From contig NZ_LQMT02000019.1 of the NCBI RefSeq assembly GCF_001620365.2, positions 136,912 through 200,911 of the forward strand: DNA of 64,000 nt, given 5' to 3'. Shown piece after piece: positions 25,103-32,667 of the stretch (within the stretch, counting starts at the first letter, position 1; each line of letters opens with the position of its first letter). Under the pieces are notes generated by a model, which ran no database searches, was not told the origin of the DNA, and was given only the letters and a program-made list of their open reading frames with translations. Origin of the DNA: Amycolatopsis keratiniphila subsp. keratiniphila (GTDB lineage: Bacteria > Actinomycetota > Actinomycetes > Mycobacteriales > Pseudonocardiaceae). The translations under genes were made by a program, and so were the position numbers.

Positions 25103-28100
25103 CTACAACTTCGCGCACTGACCGGCGGCCGGACCGCGGACGGTGTTCTGCAGGTCGTAGTCCGTCGGAGCGGGGGAGTTGGCCGCGCACGCCAAGGGGC
25201 CGCCGATCGTGCTGGAAGTCAGCACCGGCCCCTTGTTGCCGGTCAACGCCACCGGTCCGCCGATCTCGGTCAGCTCGATCGAGACCGTCCCGGTCGTCCC
25301 GGTGATCGCCACCGGGCCGCCCACCTTCGTCCGGTCCAGCAGCACCTGCGCCGCACCGTTCGCGGTCACCGGACCGGAGATCGAGCCGCCGCGGACGATC
25401 AGGCTCGCACCCGCCGCGACCGACACCGGACCGGACACCGTCGCACCGTCCACGCAGGTCACCCCGCTCTGCACGGTCAGCGGCCCCTTCCGCTCGCCGG
25501 TGATCGTCTGAGTGCACGCCGCGTCGGGCTTGCCCAGCACCTCGAACTCCGACAGCGACGCCTCCCCGCCCGTGGTCGCGGTGACCTCGAGCCGGTAGTA
25601 GGCGTAGTGCGCCGGGTTCGCGATCTTGAACGCCCTGGTCTGCTGCCGCCACGAGAACTTCTGATCGGTCCGCTGATCCGCGACCGCCCAGTTCTTCCCG
25701 TCGTAGGAGCCCTTCAGCACCCAGCTCTTCGCGTCGCCCGCACCCTTGCCCGAAGTCAGCGTGTAGAACGAACCCGCCTCGTTCGCCGAGGGCACCTGGT
25801 ACTGGATCGGCGCCGTGACCTTCGCTTCGGTCCGCGACGTGTTGTCGAAGAACGCCGCGTCCGCGCCGGAGACCGGCTTGGTCAGGTCGTGCACCGGCGT
25901 CGGCACCGCGTCGCCCTTGGTGATCGACTTCGGCGCGTCGTCCGGGCCGGTACCCCACGACGACGGGTTCGGACCCATGTCGAAGTCGAGCGTCCCGCCG
26001 TTCGCGATCGCCGAGTGCGCCAGCGACGTCGAGGTCTGCGCCTTGCCGTTCACTTTCAGGCCCTGCACGTAGACGTTCTTCGCGCTGTTCTTCGGCGCGT
26101 TGACCACGATCTTCTTGCCACCCGGCAGGTTCACGGTCGCCTTGGTGAACAGCGGCGAGCCGATCGCGTAGTCCGAACTGCCGACCTGCAGCGGGTAGAA
26201 GCCCAGCATGCCGAACAGCCACCAGGCCGACTGCTCACCGTTGTCCTCGTCACCGCCGTAGCCCTGGCCGAGCTCGCTGCCGACGTACAGCCTGGCCAGC
26301 GCCTCGCGGACCTTCGCCTGCGTCTTCGACGGCTGACCAGCGTAGTCGTACATGTAGAGCGTGTGGTGCGCGGCCTGGTTCGAATGCGCGTACATGCCCA
26401 TCCGCACGTCCCGGGCCTCGGTCATCTCGTGGATGACCCCGGGGTAGGTGCCGAATTTGAGCCCCTGCTCGGGTTTGGCGAAGAATTCGTCCAATTTGGA
26501 CGCCAGCCCCGCCTTGCCGCCGAAGAGGTTCGCCAGGCCCTGTCCGTCCTGCGGAACCGAGAACCGCATGCCGTACGCGTTGGTCTCGGTGTAGTCGATA
26601 CCCCAGACCTCCGGGTCGAACTGCTCCTTGCTCCGGGTGAACTTGCCCGCCGCGTCACGGCCCTGGAAGAAGCCGACACTCGGGTCGAACACGTTCACGT
26701 ACTGTGTGGCCCGCTCGGTGAAGTACCCGTAGTTGTCCAGGTACTCCTGCTTGCGCGGGTCGTTCGCCGGGGCCTCGTCGTAGAGCTTCTTCGACATGTT
26801 CGCGATGGCGTTGTCGTTGACGTAGCCCTCGATCGCCCAGGAGAACCCGTGATCCGCGGTATTCGGCGCGTACCCGAGGAACGTGCCCTCGTCGATGCCC
26901 TTGCGCCCGACCGCGCCGTTCGGCGGGGTCACGGTGGCGTTCTTGATCGCCGAGTCGTAGGCCGACTGGACGTCGAAACCCTTGACTCCCTTGAGATAGG
27001 CGTCCGCGAACGCGGCGTCCGAACTGGTGCCGGTCATCAGATCCGCGTAGCCGGGGGAGGACCAGCGCGAGATCCAGCCGCCGTCGCGGTACTGCTGCAC
27101 GAAACCGTCGACGAGCCTGCCCGCGGTGTCCGGGCTGAGCAGCGAATACGCCGACCACACCGTGCGGTAGGTGTCCCAGAACCCGTTGTTGACGTAGAAC
27201 TCGCCGTCGACCAGTTTCGCCCCGGTCTGGGTCGGGGTGTCCTGACCGGCTTTGGGCGACACCGGGCTCGCGTACTTCTTCACCGGCTTCTCGACCGTGC
27301 CGACGTTCTCGAAGCCCGAGTTCGGGTACAGGAACAGGCGGTAGAGGTTGGAGTACAGCGTGATCAGCTGGTCCTTCGAGGCACCTTCGACCTCGATGAC
27401 CTTGAGCTTCTGATCCCAGGCGTTCTGCGCGGCGTCGGCGACGGACTCGAGCGTCGCGTTCGGCGCGAGCTCCTGTTCCATGTTCTTCTTCGCCTGGTCC
27501 ACGCTGATCAGCGAGGTCGAGATCCGCATGTTCACCGTCTTGTCGGCACCCGCGTCGAACTTCAGGTAGCCGAGGACGTTGTCCCGCTTCTGGTCACCGG
27601 ATCCGGTGGACAGCTTCGAACCGGCGGTCACCGGCTTGTCGAAGGTGGCGTAGACGAACATCCGGGTCGCACCGGCCGACAGTCCGCTCCTGACGTCGCT
27701 GTAGCCGGTGATCGCCCGGCCCGCCGGGTCGAGGGTGAGCCCGCCGTTGTTGTTGACGTTGTCGAAGATCAGGTTCGAGTCCGCTCCGGGGAACTTGAAG
27801 CGGTACAGCGCGGCGTGATCGGTCGGCGCGACCTCGGCCTTGATCCCGTTCTCGAATTCGACGCCGTAATAGTGCGCCCGCGCCGTCTCGTTGGAGTGCT
27901 TGAACGGCAGCTTCCGCGCCTCACGGTCGGGATTCGGCACGCCGCTCGCGGTCGAGGGCAGGAACTGGAAGGTCTGCCGGTCGGCCATCCACGGGCTCGG
28001 CGCGTGGCTCGCGGAGAACGCCTGCAGCGCCGGGAGGTTCTGCTCGTTGTTGCGCGAGTGGTAGGAGTACATCCAGCTCAACGTGCCCGCGTCGGTCGTC

Positions 28101-29395
28101 GGGATCCAGAAGTTGAACCCGTGCGGGACCGCGGTGGCGGGCATGTTGTTGCCGCGCGAGAACGAGCCGTTGGACAGCGAACCGCGTGTGGTCAGCACGT
28201 TGTCCGACGGGCGCAGGCTCGCCGGCGGCGTGGGCGTGGCGGAGACCTTGATGTCGTCCAGCCAGCCCTGCAGCGAACCAGGACCGTCGGCGTTGTCGTA
28301 GCCGACCAGGATCCGGTCGATCGTCTTGCCCTTCGCGACCACGCCGATCTGCGAGCGCACCAGGTTCCACTGGTTGGTGTAGAGCACCTTGCTCGCGCCC
28401 TGGCCCTGCGGGGAAAGACCGAAACCGTACTGGTCGACCGCGCCGAGCTGGCTCAGGTACGTGCCATCGGTGAACGCCAGGTCCACCGCGACGTTCGTGC
28501 TCGGGTACTTCAGATCGCCGCGGATGAACTCCGGCTGGACCTTGTACGACAGCTCCGAGGTCGCCGCCACCGGGATGTCGACGTCGAAGATCTTGTTGTA
28601 CGACCAGCCGTGGCCCTGCGCCTTGTGGCTGCCGGAGTAACGGAACGCGCGCAGGCCGGTGAAGCCGACCCGATTCTTGCTGGTGTAGCCGCTGCCAGGG
28701 CCGCTGTCGGTGAAGCTGCGCATGTTCGGCAGCGCGGGCGGGGCCGGGTCCTCGTTCGCCAGGAGCAGCTCCGAGAGCTGCATGATCGGGCCGCCGTTGT
28801 TCTTGGTGACGTCGAGCCGGAAGTACTTGTACGCGGCACTCGCGGCGGCGAGGCGGTACTCCTTCTTCTGGAACGGCTCGCTGAACTTCTGCCCGGTCTG
28901 CTTGTCCAGATCGGTCCACGACTTCCCGTCGACGGACCCCTGAAGCGTCCAGTCCTGCGGGTTGCGGTTGTCGAAGTCGTTAGCCGAGGACAGTGCGTAC
29001 CGGGTGATCGACGTCGGCTCGGACAGCGTGACCTGTGCCCAGCCGGTCGGCGTCCAGGCCAGCCACTTGGTGTCGGTCGAACCGTCGACCAGGTTCGCCA
29101 CACCCTCGTTCGGGGTGTTCTCGCTGTTGGCGGAGACCTCGGTGACCTTGCCGCGGATGTCACCGGGGATGGTGGTGGCGTTCGCACCGTCGACACCGAA
29201 CGCCTTGGGCTTGCCGGACGGGTCGACGTCGACGGTGTCGCTCCACGTCGGCTCCGGCTCGCCTTGTTCGAAAGAGGAGTAGAAGTCCGGTGGGAGCTGT
29301 TCGGCCGAGGCGGTGGCCGGGAGGGCTACCAGCCCGGACGCCACCACCGTGGCACTCAGGAGGCTGCAGACCCAGGGTCTGACGCTTCGGGGCAT
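25103..29395 (-). CDS. Large secreted GH92 alpha-mannosidase with discoidin and GPV-repeat domains
   Basis: 1430 residues. A signal peptide (RPWVCSLLSATVVASGLVAL, then ATASAEQ) is followed by a discoidin-like domain (~80-200), a GH92 beta-sandwich, and the catalytic domain with YVNNGFWDTYRTVWSAY, HEMTEARDVRMGMY and GDEDNGEQSAWWLF. A second discoidin-like domain follows. The last ~130 residues are a GPV/GPL repeat likely to form a beta-helix and including a few cysteines. The ATG at 29395 is the natural start of the signal peptide. Predicted to release mannose from extracellular alpha-mannans or glycoproteins. It is divergent from a secreted tannase-like gene across about 200 bp. Confidence 0.92.
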   Translation of the reverse strand: MPRSVRPWVCSLLSATVVASGLVALPATASAEQLPPDFYSSFEQGEPEPTWSDTVDVDPSGKPKAFGVDGANATTIPGDIRGKVTEVSANSENTPNEGVANLVDGSTDTKWLAWTPTGWAQVTLSEPTSITRYALSSANDFDNRNPQDWTLQGSVDGKSWTDLDKQTGQKFSEPFQKKEYRLAAASAAYKYFRLDVTKNNGGPIMQLSELLLANEDPAPPALPNMRSFTDSGPGSGYTSKNRVGFTGLRAFRYSGSHKAQGHGWSYNKIFDVDIPVAATSELSYKVQPEFIRGDLKYPSTNVAVDLAFTDGTYLSQLGAVDQYGFGLSPQGQGASKVLYTNQWNLVRSQIGVVAKGKTIDRILVGYDNADGPGSLQGWLDDIKVSATPTPPASLRPSDNVLTTRGSLSNGSFSRGNNMPATAVPHGFNFWIPTTDAGTLSWMYSYHSRNNEQNLPALQAFSASHAPSPWMADRQTFQFLPSTASGVPNPDREARKLPFKHSNETARAHYYGVEFENGIKAEVAPTDHAALYRFKFPGADSNLIFDNVNNNGGLTLDPAGRAITGYSDVRSGLSAGATRMFVYATFDKPVTAGSKLSTGSGDQKRDNVLGYLKFDAGADKTVNMRISTSLISVDQAKKNMEQELAPNATLESVADAAQNAWDQKLKVIEVEGASKDQLITLYSNLYRLFLYPNSGFENVGTVEKPVKKYASPVSPKAGQDTPTQTGAKLVDGEFYVNNGFWDTYRTVWSAYSLLSPDTAGRLVDGFVQQYRDGGWISRWSSPGYADLMTGTSSDAAFADAYLKGVKGFDVQSAYDSAIKNATVTPPNGAVGRKGIDEGTFLGYAPNTADHGFSWAIEGYVNDNAIANMSKKLYDEAPANDPRKQEYLDNYGYFTERATQYVNVFDPSVGFFQGRDAAGKFTRSKEQFDPEVWGIDYTETNAYGMRFSVPQDGQGLANLFGGKAGLASKLDEFFAKPEQGLKFGTYPGVIHEMTEARDVRMGMYAHSNQAAHHTLYMYDYAGQPSKTQAKVREALARLYVGSELGQGYGGDEDNGEQSAWWLFGMLGFYPLQVGSSDYAIGSPLFTKATVNLPGGKKIVVNAPKNSAKNVYVQGLKVNGKAQTSTSLAHSAIANGGTLDFDMGPNPSSWGTGPDDAPKSITKGDAVPTPVHDLTKPVSGADAAFFDNTSRTEAKVTAPIQYQVPSANEAGSFYTLTSGKGAGDAKSWVLKGSYDGKNWAVADQRTDQKFSWRQQTRAFKIANPAHYAYYRLEVTATTGGEASLSEFEVLGKPDAACTQTITGERKGPLTVQSGVTCVDGATVSGPVSVAAGASLIVRGGSISGPVTANGAAQVLLDRTKVGGPVAITGTTGTVSIELTEIGGPVALTGNKGPVLTSSTIGGPLACAANSPAPTDYDLQNTVRGPAAGQCAKL

Positions 29396-29595
29396 CGTTG
29401 CACCAATGCTTTCTCGCAGGGGGACCGGTGACGCCAGGAGAGAAAAACTCGGTTGTGACATCGATGTCAAGACACTCGGACAAACCTGGCCCGAACTGGA
29501 CAACCCGGATGCCCGGAAACGTGGTGGACAACCGACGGGCCCGGGGCCAGGGTGAAGACACGACTGAAGCCGATCCGGGAAACTGGGGTGGGGAC

Positions 29596-31239
29596 ATGCG
29601 GCGGTTGTCCATGCTCGGCGTGGCAGCGCTCGTCACGGCAGGCTCGATATTCACGGCTCCGGCGGCCACCGCCGGCGAAACGACGTTCCGCCCGGTGCGC
29701 ACCTGCGCCGACCTGGTGCGGACCTATGACGTTCCCGGCGCGACCACGCACGTCGAGACCGCGACCGTCGTACCGGCGACGGCGACCGAACCGGAGAACT
29801 GCGACGTCCGCGGCTACGTGGAGCCGGCGGTGCGGTTCCAGCTGCGGCTGCCGACCAAGACCTACGCCGGCCGGTACCTGCAGTTCGGCTGCGGCGGCTT
29901 CTGCGGAGTGGTCACCACGCCGCCGTTCGCCGACTGCGGTCTCCCGCACGGCGGCGACGTCGCCGTCGCGGCCACCGACGACGGGCACGTCGGCAAGACC
30001 CCCGCGATCGTCGACGACGGCAAGTGGGCCGAGAACGACCAGGCCGCCCGCGACGACTTCGCGTTCCGTGCACCGCACGTGGTCTCGAAGGCGTCCAAAC
30101 GGCTGATCACGGCGTTCTACGGCGCTCCGCCGAAGAAGTCCTACTTCAGCGGCTGCTCCGACGGCGGCCGCGAGGCGCTACTGCTCGCGCAGCGCTATCC
30201 GCACGACTTCGACGGCATCATCGCGGGCGCACCGGCCGGATACTGGGGGCCGCTGCTCGGGGTGTACCAGACCTGGCTCGCCAAGGTGAACACCGGCGCC
30301 GACGGCAAGCCGATCCTGACCGCGGAGAAACTCCCGGCGTTGCACGCCGCCGCACTGTCCTCTTGCGACAAAGCCGACGGGCTCGGCGACGGCGCCATCG
30401 ACGACCCGCGCACCTGCCGGTTCGACCCGGCCACGATCGCCTGCCCGCCGGGCAGCGACAACGCCGGCTGCCTCACCCCGACGCAGGTGAACGCCACGAA
30501 GAAGATCTACGCGACGCCGACCGACGAACGCGGCCGCAAGCTGTACCCGGGCGGCCAGACCGTCGGCTCCGAACTCTCCTGGTACGGCTGGATCATCCCG
30601 TCGCCGGAAACCGGCGGCATCCCGTTCGCGCACGCGCTCGCCGACAACTACCTGAAGTACATGGCGTACCCGATCGGCACACCGCATTCGTCGGTCGAGA
30701 AGTTCGCCTTCACCGCCCGCGAATTCGACCGGCTGACCCCGGAAGGAGTCCGCTCCAACGCGATGTCGACGGATCTGCGCGAATTCCGTCGTGCGGGCGG
30801 GAAACTCGTGATCTGGCACGGCTGGGCGGATCAGGCGATCCCGGCCGCGGGCAGCATCGACTACTACGAGCGGCTCACCCGCGCCAACGGCGGCCCGGCC
30901 GCGACGCGGGACTGGGCGCGGCTGTTCATGGTGCCCGCGCTGTACCACTGCGCGACGGGCGACAAGCTGACCGAGTACGACCCGTTGAAGGAGCTGGTCT
31001 CCTGGGTCGAGCGCGGTACCGCGCCGGACCGGACGATCGCCACCGGCCGCGACGCCGACGGCAAGGTCTTCCGCACGCGGCCCGTGTTCCCGTACCCGCT
31101 GCAGGCGAAGTACGACGGCACGGGAAGCGTCGACGACGCCGCGAACTTCGTGCCTGTCCCGCCTTCGCGGCCTTCGCACGATCTCGTGAACTGGGCTGGG
31201 AACGGGTTGTACGGCAAGGCGGGGCCGGTCGCTCCGTAG
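29596..31239 (+). CDS. Secreted tannase/feruloyl esterase family protein
   Basis: 547 residues. The signal peptide is RRLSMLGVAALVTAGSIFTA with APAATAG as the cleavage region. The alpha/beta hydrolase of the tannase family shows the CS-D-HC arrangement: C187-S188 in GCSDGG, D412 in GWADQA, and H451-C452 in YHCATG. Cysteine pairing links the serine and histidine loops. Expected to hydrolyse ester bonds of plant phenolics such as feruloyl or galloyl esters; the precise substrate is unknown. The start at 29596 follows a GGGGTGGGG stretch. Part of a group of exported polymer-degrading enzymes with the adjacent GH92 and M36 genes. Confidence 0.9.
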   Translation: MRRLSMLGVAALVTAGSIFTAPAATAGETTFRPVRTCADLVRTYDVPGATTHVETATVVPATATEPENCDVRGYVEPAVRFQLRLPTKTYAGRYLQFGCGGFCGVVTTPPFADCGLPHGGDVAVAATDDGHVGKTPAIVDDGKWAENDQAARDDFAFRAPHVVSKASKRLITAFYGAPPKKSYFSGCSDGGREALLLAQRYPHDFDGIIAGAPAGYWGPLLGVYQTWLAKVNTGADGKPILTAEKLPALHAAALSSCDKADGLGDGAIDDPRTCRFDPATIACPPGSDNAGCLTPTQVNATKKIYATPTDERGRKLYPGGQTVGSELSWYGWIIPSPETGGIPFAHALADNYLKYMAYPIGTPHSSVEKFAFTAREFDRLTPEGVRSNAMSTDLREFRRAGGKLVIWHGWADQAIPAAGSIDYYERLTRANGGPAATRDWARLFMVPALYHCATGDKLTEYDPLKELVSWVERGTAPDRTIATGRDADGKVFRTRPVFPYPLQAKYDGTGSVDDAANFVPVPPSRPSHDLVNWAGNGLYGKAGPVAP

Positions 31240-31248
31240 CCGCGCCAA

Positions 31249-31305
31249 ATGTCATGAAAGGGTCGTTCAGGACGAAAAATGTCCTGAACGACCCTTTCAT
31301 GACAT
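31249..31305. terminator. 25-bp perfect hairpin between convergent tannase and ABC genes
   Basis: Arms 31249-31273 and 31281-31305 (ATGTCATGAAAGGGTCGTTC) with loop GAAAAAT. Same outer logic as the GTGAAGG family but with TCATGAAAGG ends and a different interior. Confidence 0.8.
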
Positions 31306-31312
31306 CCGGAAG

Positions 31313-31975
31313 CTACGAAAGGACCCCGTCCAGCAGCCGTACCCGCCGGTCCGCGATCCGGTGCACCTCGTCGTCGTGCGTCGCCACGATCACCGCGGCA
31401 CCCTCTTCGGCACAGCGCCGCAACAGCCGGAGCACCCGCGGGGTGCTCCCCGCGTCCAGGTGCGCCGTCGGTTCGTCGGTGAGCAGGACCCGGGGCCGCC
31501 CGCTGACCGCCCTCGCCAGCGCGACCCGCTGCTGCTGCCCGAACGAGACCTCGAGCGGGTAGCGGTCGCCGAGGTCGCCGATCCCGAGTTCCTCCAGCAG
31601 TTCCGAAACCCGCGCGTGGATGTCCTTCGCGCTGGGCTTGGGGACGTCGGACCGGAGCCGTAGTGGCAGCGCCACGTTCTCCGCGATCGTCAGCTCGTTC
31701 GCCAGGCCCAACGCCTGCGGCAGGACGGCGCAGGTGTGCCAAGGCGGCGCGCCCGCTATCGGGACGCCGTCCAGCAGGACACTGCCGGAATCGGGCGAGT
31801 CGAAACCGCACAGCAGGGCCAGCAACGCGCTCTTGCCGGAGCCGGACCGGCCGGACACGGTGACCAGCTCACCCGCGGCCACCCGCAGTTCGAGCCCGCG
31901 CAGGACTTCGACGTCCCCGCTGGGATGGGGGAACCGGCGGCGTAACCCGACGGCCTCGAGGGCGGGTTCCGCCAT
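31313..31975 (-). CDS. ABC transporter ATP-binding protein (LolD/MacB-like) 1
   Basis: 220 residues. Walker A is GRSGSGKSA, Walker B is VLLTDEPT, and the H-loop is THDDE. The signature reads VSFGQQQR rather than LSGGQ, an unusual change. It is the last gene of a three-gene leftward exporter operon. The ATG at 31975 shares its A with the stop of the preceding ATPase gene. With the second ATPase it probably forms a heterodimeric motor for the FtsX-like permease. Substrate unknown. Confidence 0.88.
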   Translation of the reverse strand: MAEPALEAVGLRRRFPHPSGDVEVLRGLELRVAAGELVTVSGRSGSGKSALLALLCGFDSPDSGSVLLDGVPIAGAPPWHTCAVLPQALGLANELTIAENVALPLRLRSDVPKPSAKDIHARVSELLEELGIGDLGDRYPLEVSFGQQQRVALARAVSGRPRVLLTDEPTAHLDAGSTPRVLRLLRRCAEEGAAVIVATHDDEVHRIADRRVRLLDGVLS

Positions 31976-32667
31976 CACGGCACGACCTCCCGTTCTTCGA
32001 CCTTTTCCAGTCTGCCCTTGTGCATCCGCGCCACCCGGCTGCCGAGTTCGATGAGCCGGTCGTCGTGCGAGGCGACGATGACGGCGAAATCCTGCCCCGC
32101 CAGGTACCGCAAGGTGTCGAGCACGCGGTCGGCCGAGGCTTCGTCCAATTGGGACGTCGGCTCGTCGGCGAGTACGACGGTCGAGCGGCGAGCGAGCGTG
32201 CAGCCGAACGCGAGACGCTGCTGCTGCCCGCCCGACAACGCGGAGATCCGCCAGTCGCCGGTGCCGCCGAGCCCCAGCTGATCGAGGATGTCGTCGGGAA
32301 GGCACTCGGTCCCGGCCGATTCCGCCGCCGCGCGGAGGTTGTCGGCGACGCTCAGATATCCGAGCAGGTTGTCGGTCGGGTTCTGGAACACCAGGCCGAG
32401 GTGGTGCCGCCGCAGCGCCCGCCGGTCACGATGCCGGAGCTTTCCGGTTTCGGTGCCCTGGAAGGAGATCGTGCCCCGCACGGGCTGCTCGAACAGGCCG
32501 AGCGTCCGCAGCAGGGTGGACTTCCCGGAGCCGGACGGCCCCGCCAGCACGGTGATCCCGCGCGCCGGGATGTCGATGGTGACGTCGTCGACGCCGGTCA
32601 CGGTGCCCGCCGGCGTCTGGTAGTCGACGCCGATCCCGCGCAGCCGGAAGATCGGTTTCTCAGGCAC
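31975..32667 (-). CDS. ABC transporter ATP-binding protein 2
   Basis: 230 residues. Walker A is GPSGSGKST, the Q-loop is VFQNP, the signature is canonical LSGGQQQR, Walker B is VVLADEPT, and SHDDR is the switch region. The start overlaps the permease gene end by 8 bp, so the three genes are one operon. It is the canonical partner of the neighbouring ATPase with the altered signature. Likely drives an FtsX/MacB-type exporter or lipoprotein/peptide-related process. Confidence 0.9.
   Translation of the reverse strand: MPEKPIFRLRGIGVDYQTPAGTVTGVDDVTIDIPARGITVLAGPSGSGKSTLLRTLGLFEQPVRGTISFQGTETGKLRHRDRRALRRHHLGLVFQNPTDNLLGYLSVADNLRAAAESAGTECLPDDILDQLGLGGTGDWRISALSGGQQQRLAFGCTLARRSTVVLADEPTSQLDEASADRVLDTLRYLAGQDFAVIVASHDDRLIELGSRVARMHKGRLEKVEEREVVP

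Noticed and set aside
25607..29431. 1274-codon ORF antisense to the secreted GH92 gene
   Set aside because: It is very rich in R, G, V and L with no domain, and mirrors the third-position GC bias of the real gene on the other strand.
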